Assembly (NCBI GenBank): GCA_935421135.1
Contig: OW285187.1
Location: 24,552,429-24,616,428, forward strand
Source of the DNA: Bugulina stolonifera
Taxonomy: Eukaryota; Bryozoa; Gymnolaemata; Cheilostomatida; Bugulidae
DNA: 64,000 nucleotides
Direction of reading: 5' to 3'
Shown: positions 33,301 to 45,149 of the stretch, one piece after another
Layout: each line of letters opens with the position of its first letter
Numbering within the stretch: the stretch's first letter is position 1
Notes under the pieces: model-generated
The model's database searches: none
What the model was told of the DNA's origin: nothing
What the model saw: the letters and a program-made list of their open reading frames with translations, nothing else
Program-made: the position numbers and the translations under genes

Positions 33301-36300
33301 GGTAACATACATAGTTTAGATTCACTGCAATATACAATATAGTATAAAATGATTTGTTACTAAATACTACTGGAATGATTATAACATGCATATAACGATT
33401 GTTTCAGCTATTCTTTGGTCAAAACTATTTCACAGAAGGCTAGAATTGTCTCCATAACTTATGTCACGTATAAGAAGTTGTTCTCTCTCGCTCACCTGTG
33501 CCTCCGTTCTTGTCTGTCTGCTGGAGGTCAGGATTGTGTCTGACCCAAGTAGCTATAGCCTCATCTGCACCTTTACTAGCCGCCCACATAAGAGCTGTCC
33601 TGCCTTCTAAATCAGGTTCATCTGTGATAGCTGCTCGAGTGAGAAACGCCTGCAGTACATCATAACCTTATATATATACATTATAACATAGACTATAGAG
33701 TATATACAGGGTAAGCTCTGGTGTTATATATGCTAAGGCAAAAGTCTTCCCTGCAACCTGTTATCATGAATGATTTCCATTGCAACTAAACTAAACAACA
33801 TGAGGGTTAGAGTGCACAGTGTAATACTAGACTCACCTCCACAGTTTTAGCATGATTGTTCTGAGCCGCGTAGTGAAGGGCTGTAGCACCATTGGAGTCA
33901 GCACTAGAGAAGTCAGCTTTAGCATCTAGTAACATACTAGCTATCTTTGAATGGCCTATACAAACAAACATGTATAGTACATTTCTACAGGTAAATGAGT
34001 GAATCAATGCCTGGGTTCCAATAAACTAGAAGACTTAGGTGAATGCAACTGTGTACTGTATAACATTCAGTAACTAGACTAAGTTCTACACGTCAACTCC
34101 TCCCCCTCCCCAAACCTTACTCTACCAACAGACAGAGTCTAGACCAGTGCTCTATAGCGCACAGTGGGTGAGGGCACAGTGGGCCTAATATGAGAATAGC
34201 TACTTCTGTAGAGTACAGTTCAGATAGTAATAGTCCGAAATGACTTCATGACTTGCAACAACAATTGAATTGTTGGCATACAGAGACAGAAAGTAGAACT
34301 GGCCACAGCAGCCCAACTATGGCATACCTCAACCATGGGAACCCAGTGCATGTATTTAAAGTGTCACTGAGTATATAAATAGACTGATGATGTTTTGCTG
34401 ATATGCATGAGCTTATGTAACCTTATAGTAAATACACAGTATTACACTACTTTCTTAAGAGGGATATACATTGTATTATACATGTACATTCATCTTTTAC
34501 TGAATGTCAACAAAGCTACATGCACATAAGTGGAGTATTATACAGTATTATGTTATATAATATCTTATTATTATATCTTATTACACCAGTAACATGTAGT
34601 ACATGATAAGTACAATGTACAGTGTATATAGTGATAGTTAATACTAACCTAGAGCAGCAGCCCAATGCAATGGTGTCCTGAACATGTTATCCAGAGCCGA
34701 AACGTTACAACTAGGATACGACGTCTGAAATACAACACACAAGTCAATCACAATATACACATAGACAGGTCTGTGTAAATAATAAACTGAGCTAAGTAAG
34801 GTAACAAATAAGTTCTCTAGGACTAGGGATAGCAAATGGTACAAAGATATACATGTAATAAAGGTATTTAAAATGCAATTTTATAACCATTACCTCTGAC
34901 GAATTCAAAAATTATAACTTTTCATGAAATTACATGTATAAGCAAACAAATGGCCTATGGTCATTGTTTCTCAGTTTGTACAGACTACCTAGCACATATA
35001 TATAGCAGCAGACCTACACACTGCAGTTGTAGATGTATGTACATGTACAGCATAATGATATATGGTAGTATACACATATAAACATACGAGTAATGAGACT
35101 ACGGCATTGTTTCCTATCTCTACAGCGAGGTGTAGGGGTGTACGTCCCTCATAGTCCTGCCAGTTCATCACACTAGGAGTTGTCTCCAGCAGCAGTTTAA
35201 CACAGCTGGCAGCATTCTCTATAAGCATAATAAACCTTAATAACATATACTTTCACACAAACACCTATTATAGCATCTCAGAAACGGCTAAGTTGTTAGA
35301 GGTATAGCCATAGTACATAGAGTTTACACATGCTATACAGGTAAACTACAGTGATATGACACTGAACAATTTACATAACGCAACTAGTCTGCATTACACC
35401 CGTATGCAAAGTACTGCTATCCTACAGAGTATAAGTCACTATATAGTACATACCGTCATGGCTACTGGCTGCCCAATGCAGTGGAGTTTTCCCCTCACTG
35501 TCTGGTATTCCACTATTGGAATCCTGTTTAATTAGGAGCCTCATGTGCTCCAGATTACCATATGATGCTGCCCAGTGTAATGCAGTTCTCTAAAATACAT
35601 AATGCATAGTGTATTGTCTATAAACTATACAACATAACCACCAACTTGTGTTTACTATAATACCTGCACAGTGAAGGTCTATTTGTATATAGATACTACA
35701 TATGGACATGTACTGTATATAAAATATACAGTCCTGGTGGGTCACAACATAGGATAGCTACCAGAATATACATTTTGTATAGTTACTGGAATAAAGAGTA
35801 ATACATGTATACCAAATTATACTGAACAATTAACTCAAGGAACTGTATGTTCTGTCAACAACTAAACCTGTAGAAGGTGAAACAGATAATCTCATCGTTT
35901 TTGACGTTTCCAAATAAATTGCCTAATTCATGCAACTCACAAAACTGATAATGTGACATTTATAATAGTGTACAATGTATAACCATTTACCATGTAGTAC
36001 CTGCTGTACCTTACCTTATAGTATGTAGTACCTGCTGTACCTTACCTTGTAGTATGTAGTACCTGCTGTATCCTACCTTATAGTATGTAGTACCTGCTGT
36101 ATCCTACCTTATAGTATGTAGTACCTGCTGTACCCTACCTTATAGTATGTAGTACCTGCTATACCTTACCTTATAGTATGTAGTACCTGCTGTATCCTAC
36201 CTTATAGTATGTAGTACCTGCTGTATCCTACCTTATAGTATGTAGTACCTGCTGTATCCTACCTTATAGTATTTAGTACCTGCTATACCTTACCTTATAG

Positions 36301-39300
36301 TATGTAGTACCTGATATACCTTACCTTATAGTATGTAGTACCTGATATACCTTACCTTATAGTATGTAGTACCTGCTGTATCCTACCTTATAGTATGTAG
36401 TACCTGCTGTATCCTACCTTATAGTATGTAGTACCTGCTGTATCCTACCATATAGTATTTAGTACCTGCTATACCTTACCTTATAGTATGTAGTACCTGC
36501 TATACCTTACCTTATAGTATGTAGTACCTGCTGTATCCTACCTTATAGTATGTAGTACCTGCTGTATCCTACCTTATAGTATGTAGTACCTGCTGTACCC
36601 TACCTTATAGTATGTAGTACCTGCTATACCTTACCTTATAGTATGTAGTACCTGCTGTATCCTACCTTATAGTATGTAGTACCTGCTGTATCCTACCTTA
36701 TAGTATGTAGTACTTGCTGTATCATACCTTATAGTATGTAGTACCTGCTGTATCCTACCTTATAGTATGTAGTACCTGCTGTACCCTACCTTATAGTATG
36801 TAGTACCTGCTGTATCATACCTTATTATTATCCTGATCGTCTACTTCACCAGGAGCCAGGTGCTGTTTGAGAAGAGAGAGACATTTAGAAGACTTGTGTC
36901 TGGTAGATAGGTGTAACGCAGTCTCCCCTTCCTTGTCTTTCTCTTTCCAGTTGGCTCCTTTACTTAGCAGTAGCTTCAGACACTTATAGTGACCCTGTAG
37001 AATTATACCTAGACATACATCATGTTACCATTATCCATAGTACTTCCTCTACAGTACCTACTAGTATTCAGTCAGTATTCTACTATGTACTAATAAGTTA
37101 TCATACATGCCTACATGACATACATAATGCATACCAAACACAATGTACATGTATGTACAACTAATTAAACTAAATGAATGATAATTAATATTACATTATC
37201 TTGCTGTCAAGGCAGTGACAATAATTACTACCAAGCTGCTTTCCCAGAATGGAATAAACTACTTCATATAAGGCTACCTTGTGCGCTGCCCAGTGAAGTG
37301 CAGTTCTGCCTGTCTCATCTTTCTTGTCCACTTTACAAGAGGCCTTGAGCAGCACCTCGGCACACTCTACCCTGTCAGCCAGCACACAGAATATGAGTGG
37401 AGTACGACCAAACTGGTCCCCAGTGTCTATATCCTTTGAGTTGGCTGTAAGTACGTTCAGTAATACGCTGTATAGTAACACGTAATATGCTATGTAGCAA
37501 TAATAATATAATAATAATATATTAATACATAATAATATGTTGTATAGTAATACGTAATACGCTGTATAGTAATACGTAATACGCTGTATAGTGATACGTA
37601 ATACGCTATGTAGCAATACATAATATACTGTATAGTAATACATAATACGCTATGTAGCAATACATAATATACTGTATAGTAATACGCTGTATAGTAATAC
37701 GTAATACGCTATGTAGTAATACAAACACACCAGCAGTGTACCAGCGATACACATCTAGTTAAACGTGTAGAGGTGCTTCGTAACACATAGCACACTGTAC
37801 AATACTGTGTCTTGTATTGCACAATTTATTATCTTTTTTATAAATTCAAAATAATTATAACAATAACATTCTACTTATTCATGCTGGTAATAAGCTATGG
37901 TAATATCATTGCATTAAATCAAATCTGAATTTAATGGCTATACTATCTACATGATGTATATTATACCGTTGAATACTAGTTTCTACATGCTGATCATTAA
38001 TACAGAGCTAATGGCTACTTAGGATAAAGTATTATGCAAATTAACTGATTTGATCAACTAAAAATAAGATAAAGAGTGGTATATATAAAGTAGTGATTAG
38101 ACTACACCCAACTCTAAACAGCAGGAAATACAGTGTAGTTACAACTCAGTCACCACACCTACCGCATTGCATATTATTATTCACAACTGTGTAGTACTAA
38201 ACTACAACAATAGTAAGTTCACAATGTAGGCCTATGCCTATGACTATCAATGCTTAACTCACTAAGTAACAGTTTACTCAGCTGCGACTTATCTCCATTA
38301 ACGGCAGCCGAGTGCATTGCCGTCACCATCTTCTGCATCCCCATCCGAGTGTCGAGAATATCAACCGACTAAAGCATATATACATGCATATAGGCCTATA
38401 GTTAGTATAAAGTAGTACATAGCCTATGCTTCCACGTAGATAGTCTAACAGCTTAGGCCTATACAATTATAAACAATAAGCATGCCATCTATTGATCGAA
38501 TTCTAATATGTTCATTTAAAAACAAAATAACATCTTTTTTATGATGCATGTTTTAATTTTTGAGGAATTCCACAGGAACATCGAGGCAGCGTATACGACT
38601 CAACTTACCTTAGCTAACTCTGTGACCTGACTAGAATCTGTTGTATCCAAACCCTGTAGTTGATATAATAACTTGTATGTATTCATATCACCATGGATAT
38701 CACTAAGCATTAGGATTAACTCATTCACACCCCATACAAGCTTCTACTCACTCTTTATATGAATCTACTACCAATGAAACACCAATAATCCAGTATAAAT
38801 ACTACATTTTATGCCATTTAGTTGGTACTTCGACCTATTCACATGTAGTACATTTCATCTGGAGCCAAGTAGTAAATAATACTTTGAATCAGAATAAAGT
38901 AGACATATATGATTAGAGATGATTCTACAGACATTATGAAATATGAAGGTAAAAGAGTGTTGGCTTATTTATTTCTATAAGAATATCAGTTTGACTCCTA
39001 TTCATTATACAGAGAATATGGACCTGGTGGTGTGAGATTCCAACAGTTCAAACTGCACCTTTTACCAACTCTTAAATATTAGGTCAAACTAGATTCTATG
39101 AACAGGACTCTTAAAACAAGCAATGACCTACTTTAAAAAATGCTTTATTGCCATGAAAAAAAATTTTACTAGGGAGAGCAGACTTGGCTAAAAATATAGA
39201 CCTATCTAGGGTTTAACTAAATTTGTATCTTAAAAGCAGAAACTGTTTATGAGTTTCACCTTTCACAACTTTAGCAAGAGGCAACATTGCTAATAATTTC

Positions 39301-39923
39301 AATTGTTAACCAAGGCTGCTGCCCAGTGCCCACCTAAATAGGCTTATCAACGAATTTGCATTCAAACATAATAGGTGTCTAAAATTTTGAGGAAATGAAT
39401 TGATGTACATGTTTCACGTTAGTCAAATGTTAATAACACGTCACAATATGAAGAAAAAACAAAAATAAGAAATTAAAAGTAAAATTATATTTACCTTTGC
39501 AGCTGCAGCAAAAAAAGGATCAAGTGATGATTCACCCAAGCCAGCCCGTAGACAGATTTGACAAGTATTAAAGGATGTGGGTTCTGCCAATTGATTGTCT
39601 GCATATCCCATTGTTAGAGCAAAGTTTGTATGCTGACAAGTGCCAGATCTTTGTGACACATCTGAACCAGAATGGGAGTAAGAAGTGCTAGTCATTGTAG
39701 AACCTTGTGAAGTGGACCTATTTGTCCCAGTGCTGTTACCTATAGCACCACCAATTTGGACATTGGAATCTCCATTGTCTTTAGCATTAAGACTTTTTAC
39801 AGTTTCTTCTCGAAGTTGATTTTCTTCCTTGCTGAGACTTGTTTTGCTACCATTTCGCTTAGACTTCTGGAGGCTCTTACTTTTAGATTTACCTCGCAGT
39901 TTTGAAAGCAGTGTGTTAGGCAT
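24373..39923 (-). CDS. INVS: Inversin / nephrocystin-2 (ankyrin repeats plus IQ motifs), 21 exons
   Basis: Ciliary-base scaffold acting in Wnt/planar-polarity signalling and body asymmetry in vertebrates. Exons in transcript order: 39495-39923, 38609-38653, 38263-38368, 37278-37444, 36821-36994, 35454-35589, 35088-35218, 34649-34724, 33837-33955, 33496-33649, 32738-32945, 32189-32269, 30324-30541, 29657-29760, 29329-29420, 29041-29166, 27207-27242, 26480-26626, 25702-25946, 24824-25012, 24373-24449. They sum to 3060 nt (1019 residues; human 1065) with all phases matching. Ankyrin repeats fill about residues 172-715, with inversin-specific runs such as DQFGRTPLIFCVLADR, NWQDYEGRTPLHLAVE, HTPLFRACEMGHTDVVQALI and RYTPLDYALMG. 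IQ motifs lie near 711-735, 835-855 and 885-905 (TIQLAWRKFFRRK). The 143-residue Ser/Lys-rich exon 1 is much longer than the short vertebrate N-terminus, and the long vertebrate linker between IQ motifs is nearly absent. The C-terminal exons 20-21 are the least certain. Confidence 0.94.
24680..24800 (+). repeat. Dispersed repeat, copy 1 (inverted relative to 29830-29935)
   Basis: Contains GAAATGAGGATTTCGCTTTC, then GTGTGTTCGCGACCCTGTGA and the GCAAGTTGGC region. The same blocks occur in reverse orientation and order at 29830-29935. Both copies lie in inversin introns. No coding content is seen. Confidence 0.7.
26915..26984. repeat. Two tandem copies of a palindromic 34-mer
   Basis: CACAGTCCACTAGGTCCACC opens both copies (26915-26948 and 26951-26984), which differ at one base. 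Each unit begins with CAGTCCAC and ends with GTGGACTG or ATGGACTG, so each can form a hairpin. Located in an inversin intron. Confidence 0.8.
29190..29310. repeat. Tandem array of about 40-bp units between inversin exons 15 and 16
   Basis: About three imperfect copies of a unit containing GAGTACATACAGTATA and TGTACGACTA. The short open frames across it are artefacts of the repeat. Confidence 0.7.
29470..29622. repeat. TGTACAG microsatellite/minisatellite in inversin intron 14
   Basis: Repeated CAGTGTACAGTGTACAGTAC units, self-complementary around GTAC. It generates open frames on both strands that are not genes. Confidence 0.9.
29830..30090 (-). repeat. Dispersed repeat, copy 2, with additional GC-rich segment
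   Basis: Reverse-orientation relative of 24680-24800 (TTAGACACAGGCTAACTTGC, then CAGGGCTGCGAACACACC and GCGAAATCCTCATTTTGG). It continues into a more GC-rich stretch to about 30090 (GGGCCTAGGCCGGACGGCC) that stands out from the surrounding intron and may be the rest of the element. Confidence 0.6.
30548..32147. repeat. 29-bp minisatellite, about 55 copies, inversin intron 12
   Basis: Unit ATAGTAATACAGTGACTGTATATAATAGA with point variants (TATGTAA, TAACAGG, GATTAG). Each unit holds the 15-base palindrome ATACAGTGACTGTAT, and the variant with C in the centre stays palindromic. The array starts within 10 bases of the exon 13 acceptor. Because 29 is not a multiple of three, reading frames cycle and give open frames of up to 235 codons on the minus strand; these are not genes. 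Confidence 0.95.
32593..32748. repeat. 35-bp tandem array copying the inversin exon 11 donor
   Basis: About four copies plus the original. Read on the minus strand, the real exon ends CCTCTACACTG and the intron begins GTATGTGATACG. Each repeat contains CTCTACACTGGTATGTGAT or its CTCTATACTG variant, so the last 10-11 coding bases and the donor are duplicated together. Confidence 0.9.
35990..36820. repeat. 31-bp minisatellite, about 27 copies, at the inversin exon 5 donor
   Basis: On the minus strand the unit is GGTAGGATACAGCAGGTACT followed by ACATACTATAA. The array begins at the exon 5 donor (36820/36821), whose junction AATAAG|GTATGATACAGCAGG is itself a unit. Some copies read TATAAG|GTAAGG, closer to the donor consensus than the real site. 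Confidence 0.93.
37453..37720. repeat. AATACGCTGTATAGT tandem repeats near the inversin exon 4 acceptor
   Basis: Irregular copies of TAATACGTAATACGCTGTAT begin about 10 bases from the acceptor of exon 4. The minus-strand unit contains CTATACAG, an acceptor-like string, but the match to the real acceptor (GTACTTACAG) is loose. Confidence 0.75.
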
Positions 39924-40856
39924 TTCCTTAATATATATGCCCTATAAAAACCGATAATCTGATTAAAGAGGCTTAGGCCTAGGCTACACCTATGACTATA
40001 AAAGTTATTGTTATGGTACTGTAACTGTTGTCTCAGAAAAATATTTTCTCGCGATTTTAGCATCAGTAGAGTAGTCCCAAGTATCCGTTAGGTACAAGTG
40101 TATTCTTTGTGGCAATTAAGTGCAGTTGTGAGCTTTCAGATGGCAGGTTCGGTTGTGAAATTAAATTTACAGTACAATAGCAATAAATTTAAATCAGCAC
40201 GTATTGACGTAATGAAATCAGGATTTTCTCTTTCAAGTTCACTTGTTTTGGACCTTGAAAGCACTAAATAATAGCAACTTGCGCGATAGATTACACTCCT
40301 CAGTTCACCAGAATAATTGTTGGTGTACAATTCAATTCGGGAAAACCAGTAAATCTTAATCGATACATGTTTCAATAGAAATATAACCCTGCAAGATTGT
40401 TCTTTTTGAATTAAAGTGAAACAAGTTTTTAGACGGAAGTAATAATCTTTTACGTAAAAGTTACAATTGCGGTTCTCTTTTGCAGACCGATAAAAGTGAG
40501 TTAATAGAATCGTGTAAACGCTATTGTGCATATTGTGACATTTCATCGATTACTTGTCTAAAAAGCTTTATTAGTGCGGATTCGCAACTCTAGTTTATTA
40601 CGTGGTGGGGACACAACTTCTCTAACATTTGTACAGTATAATATTCTTATATACAAATGTACATAAATAATAATCATGCACATTATTATGTACATGTACG
40701 TGTTTGTACATGGAAACACGAACAGGGCTGTAACAACCCGAACCAGAGGAGGGAAGGTGGGTATTTGCTTCTTCAGAAATCTGCTTGAAAACAAATATTT
40801 GTTGGAAAACTTGAACTTTGAGTACATTTTTCACAAATTAATGGCCAGTGTTGTCG
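39924..40856. other. Upstream region of inversin
   Basis: Between the inversin start codon and the hAT-like element. Several open frames of 60-136 codons occur on the minus strand, but none has recognisable content or splice support. The 5' untranslated region and promoter of inversin presumably lie here. I saw no convincing TATA box. Confidence 0.4.
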
Positions 40857-40864
40857 TCTGAAAG

Positions 40865-41678
40865 CAGTGCTTTTTTGTAGGGGGCTCTCGGGGCCCCCGA
40901 GAGCCCCCTCAAAAACTTATGGTCTGCTCCCGGGAGACCCCTCAACAAACTTTCACCTTTCAGTTTATAAAGTACCCATAACCAGGCATCATGCATCGAC
41001 TTAGGAACATACATGTACAAGTTATCTGGTACATGTATATCAATATGCTACGGTAGACCCCAATGTTGACTTATGATTCCACAGCTGTTATGTCCTAGTC
41101 GCCCTTCCCGGTACTTCGGAGGTGGGAGGAAGTGAGTTTACTACTATATAAATGAGAGCTATTTGCTGTAGTGGTTACATGTTGTTCTTCCTTGGACTGC
41201 AATGAAGACACGTCTTCTATATACTTATACACAATTCCATGATCCTTTTAACTAGGAATCTCTTAGCCTAGGTTCTCCACAGAACCGAAAGCCAGAGTAA
41301 CTAGCATAAGATCGTACCCATGAAGTTATAAGCACAAGAAGGAACACTCAGACCTATAGATCATGATAATAGGCAACAAGTAGCTTGTGCTAGTCAATCT
41401 CATGTATTACTTAGTGCATGTAAAGTAGAGGGCTGCTAGAACATTCTCGGTCCCTTTCATATTTATGTAACTACAAGTGTACGCAAGAACTTCACAATAA
41501 TAGCATCTTAGCATCAGCAGAAAACCAAAGAGAGCTGCAAGATGTGGCAGTGGCATCTAGTTTAAATGAGGGTGTTATTGAGATTGGCGCAATATTCAAC
41601 ATCAGATAGTGGCCACTAGCCCAAGAAACATTGAAACATGTAGGGAGCCCCCTCAACTGATCTTACAAAAAAGCACTG
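40865..41678. mobile_element. Non-autonomous hAT-like element with 8-bp target duplication
   Basis: The ends are inverted repeats, CAGTGCTTTTTTGTA and TACAAAAAAGCACTG (the right copy has one extra base context). The termini fit the CAGTG pattern common in hAT elements. The direct repeat TCTGAAAG flanks it at 40857-40864 and 41679-41686. The interior (814 bp) has no transposase. Just inside the left end lies a 29-base G/C palindrome (GGGGGCTCTCGGGG, C, complement). Confidence 0.85.
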
Positions 41679-41976
41679 TCTGAAAGAGAGTGAGTGTAAG
41701 TGGCCTGTGATCTTGCATATTTGTTTGACTTTGATTGAGAATAATTTAAGTTATTTTTTTTATCCGTCTGGAGTCTGGACTGCCCGGATACTCTGACCTG
41801 AACTTTTTGCCCCCTCACCCTCAGCCAAAAATAGTTCTTACAGTCCTACTGTTTTGTAAGCATTACAACTTGCAAGCATTGGACTTGCTCAGTGATTCCA
41901 AGTATTAAAATCAAGTATAAATTGGAAAAACCAGTCGACTTGCCGTTGCAACATTTTCTCATTAGTGTCCAACTAA

Positions 41977-42514
41977 TGCTAGGGCCACACTGACGCGAAT
42001 TTTCTTGCGAATAGCGAATTTTGGCCAAAGGCGAATTCGCAAATCGCAAATTTTGTGCGAATTCGCGATAAATTAGCGATTTCGCACTCGCTGATATCAA
42101 TCAGCTAATTCGCAACTCGCTAATTTGTGATTGGCCAATTTTTACTTGTCACGTTACTGTCACGTGTTCAGAGCCACGGATTTTCAATCAATCATGAGTT
42201 TAAATTATTATATTAAAATATTTATTTTAACTGATGAATAAAATGACTACTTCCGTTTGCAAGAATTGTGTAAAACGAATGAAAGTAAGAATAAAATAAT
42301 TATTATATTTTTATTTTACATTTTTCGAAGTTCTAGTTCTGCAGTGAATGAGAAACGTGACCGGGGATAATAATTTTTGATCCCTCATTGGGTGAAATCA
42401 ATGCGAATTCGCTTATAGCTTTTGCAGTGTGGCACGCTCGATTATAATTTGCGAATTCGCCTTTGGCCAAAATTCGCTATTCGCAAGAAAATTCGCGTCA
42501 GTGTGGCCCTAGCA
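41977..42514. mobile_element. MITE with about 65-bp inverted repeats and TWA target
   Basis: The left end TGCTAGGGCCACACTGACGC is repeated inverted at the right end, with similarity to about 65 bases. The flanks are TAA (41974-41976) and TTA (42515-42517), fitting the 3-bp TWA duplication of PIF/Harbinger elements if one base mutated. A paralogous sequence at 49092-49150 lacks the insert and reads CCAACTAAGACAACT across the site. The ends differ from those of the autonomous Harbinger at 53099. No coding content is seen. Confidence 0.75.
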
Positions 42515-42517
42515 TTA

Positions 42518-43523
42518 CACAACTAAAAGTCTCAAGTTGTCTTCTCCTGCTACTTATTCATAAAAAGCTGTACAATATGTATGGGACAACATTTTCTCAC
42601 AGGTTCAGTAGTAGTAGCATTAGGCTACTTTTAACTTTCTGCATCTACAATGCTTGATAAGAGATTCATCAGAGCTGGTGACTGCTTCTGTTCCATAAGA
42701 CTGGCATGCTATTATTGGAGGCAGGAGTAGTAGTGTTATTGTTTCAGTATTATGGGAAGAGTTATCCTCTCTCTTTCTCTTACCTCAGCTATATCAGGCT
42801 TTTAGCTGTTTAACGATAGCCTCATATACAGTACAGTACGATATATACATTGTACCATACACCTCATATCCACTGTTTGGTGGATATAGTAACCAATATT
42901 TAATGAGCCAATGACTAACCCTACAATTATAACAGAGATTAATAAACTGGTAATCCGGTAATCAAAACTAGCGACACCACCATCCTAATATAGTTATAAC
43001 AGGTTAGAATGTGATTCTGGTATACTATGGCATACAAACTGGTTGCTGCATTGCTTGTGCTTTGGGATGGTATACTGTGAATATGTATTCATTCCTTGCA
43101 ATCATTGTAATAAAACTACACAGTCGATGGTCCCACTACCAATGCTAATACCTAAATCTAAATTATAACCCTTGTACATAAATGTTCCAAAACTTAAGCA
43201 TACATTGTATTTGCCTCTAATTAGAATCTGTTCACATAATCATAGTACAATAGTTTTATTCTTGCCAAAGTAAAACTTTGTAGGCTACTAGAGTAAAGTA
43301 ATAAATCTAATCTCCATGTAAATGCTGCAACTTTAACTCAGCCTGTACATATACTATTGTAATTTACATGTTGTGTAAATGTATGTATATTACGTATATG
43401 CACTGTATACTCACACTTATACATACACACATATGCAGCCACTCACATGTAAGTAATGCTACATGTAGATAGATATAGCAACGTTTATACTGTAAGGCTG
43501 AATGGGTTATCAATATTCAACTT
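42518..43523. other. Unassigned non-coding stretch
   Basis: I see no gene, splice-supported exon or clear repeat here. The sequence just after the MITE (CTCAAGTTGTCTTCTCCTGC) resembles 49125-49150. Confidence 0.4.
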
Positions 43524-43835
43524 ACAATACGATACAACCCGATACAATACAATACAATACGATACAATACGATACAATACGATACAATACAATACAATAC
43601 AATACAATACGATACAATACGATACAATACGATACAATACGATACAATACGATACAATCCGATACAATACGATACAATACGATACAACCCGATACAATAC
43701 GATACAACCCGATACAATACGATACAACCCGATACAATACGATACAACCCAATACAATCCGATACAACCCGATACAATACGATACAATCCGATACAATAC
43801 GATACAATACGATACAATACAATACCATACAATAT
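43524..43835. repeat. GATACAATAC microsatellite
   Basis: About 30 copies of GATACAATAC with CC and AA variants. Open frames on both strands of up to 141 codons are repeat artefacts. A similar short tail (CGATACGATATAC) starts the second copy of the duplicated block near 49880. Confidence 0.95.
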
Positions 43836-43994
43836 AATATAACATAATATATAACATAATATATAATATAATATATAACATAATATTCAGCAGATTGTTC
43901 ATACAAAGTAAATGTGCTACTGTACATAGTATAGTTAATATTTGCAAACTAATTTTTGTGTTAATTCAACAGTATAATCACATGCACAAGTATG

Positions 43995-44310
43995 GGTACA
44001 TGTATAGTATAAGTACATGATTAGTATAGTATGAGTACATGTATAGTATAAGTACATGTATAGTATAAGTACATGATTGTATAGTATAAGTACATGTATA
44101 GTATAAGTACATGCATAGTAAAAGTACATGTATAGTATGAGTACATGTATAGTATAAGTACAATGTATAGTATAAGTACATGATTAGTATAGTATGAGTA
44201 CATGTATAGTAGGAGTACATGTATAGTATGAGTACATGTATAGTATGAGTACATGTATAGTATAAGTACATGTATAGTATAAGTACAATGTACATGTATA
44301 ATATTATAAG
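43995..44310. repeat. TAGTATAAGTACATG minisatellite
   Basis: About 19 copies of a 15-base unit GTACATGTATAGTATAA with ATTAGTATAGTATGA variants. It is absent from copy B of the duplicated block, so it expanded after the duplication or was lost from B. Confidence 0.9.
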
Positions 44311-44329
44311 TACATGTAGGCTACAATAT

Positions 44330-45149
44330 TGAAATGGTCAGGACGTTTGCCTATATGACCTCAGCTCGCCTGATGGACCTTATAGCACCCTAAGTGCCAA
44401 GTAGTTGTCACAGCTCTACTTGTCTAGCCTCTGACATTCTGCACTTAGTCACCTATTGACTCATACCAACATTGTTATGCATGTTTTGACCATACATTAG
44501 TAATTACATATCATTTATATACCTATAATGTGCATTACTGAGCAATTATGTCCTTTTTATACCCAGGTAAAGAGGGCCGACCTCTCAGAATTGCCTGATA
44601 TTGATTTTGTACATGATTTGGATGATTTTAAGCATCTTTTGCTGTACCCGACCTATTTTGGGTCGGCCATCGGGCTTCTGACCACCATATTGTTGCACAA
44701 TTTCCAGACGACACTGCATCGTCTTTTTACGACACTACGTCGGCCTTTTTACCGGAACTTCCTCCGGAAGTTCTTATACTATATGAAGCACACTGTTTTT
44801 ATGTTCATTGTCTCAGTTCATGCTTGGATCTCAATAAAGACACATTTATACTTATATACAGAGACTTTCACTTCGTAGATAGGTCGTTCCAGTTGTCAAG
44901 GTCTTTGACCTTGCCTCCCGAATTACCTTCTAGGTCGGTTCACTCTCTTTCTCAGTATAGTAAACAAGCATCGACTCGGGACCACATGGGTCGTCTTGAG
45001 TAGTTATTTGACTACTAGTACCTGTTGATCTTTCATGTAATGAGAAGACCTAGCACCATTCATAAGCTCTTCATTTTGGACAAGAGAGTCGTCTTAGGAC
45101 GACAGCACAAACCCCCCCCCCCTCCCCCCCCCAAAAAAAAACCATTACA
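44330..45149 (+). mobile_element. Solo-LTR-like element 1
   Basis: Begins TGAAATGGTCAGG and ends CATTACA, flanked on both sides by ATAT. Copy B of the duplicated block has the uninterrupted site (AAAAATATTATGCTG). An AATAAAGACACAT polyadenylation-like string lies near 44835, shared in form with elements at 48266 and 49510. It is more GC-rich than its surroundings and contains a 116-codon open frame without recognisable domain. Internal retrotransposon genes are absent. Confidence 0.65.

Noticed and set aside
36000..36820. CRISPR-like array because of regular 31-bp repeats
   Set aside because: Units are contiguous without unique spacers and the setting is an intron of an animal gene; it is a minisatellite.
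40136..40546. 136-codon minus-strand frame upstream of inversin
   Set aside because: No recognisable motif or splice support, and located where the inversin promoter and 5' untranslated region should be.
43456..43947. Open frames of 111-141 codons on both strands
   Set aside because: Translations of the GATACAATAC microsatellite; all overlap each other on the same repeat.
43935..44295. Minus-strand frames rich in Tyr, Thr and Cys
   Set aside because: Translation of the GTACATGTATAGTATAA array.
44528..44878. 116-codon plus-strand frame in solo-LTR-like element 1
   Set aside because: No domain recognised, and it lies in LTR-like sequence with a polyadenylation-type motif; more likely incidental.
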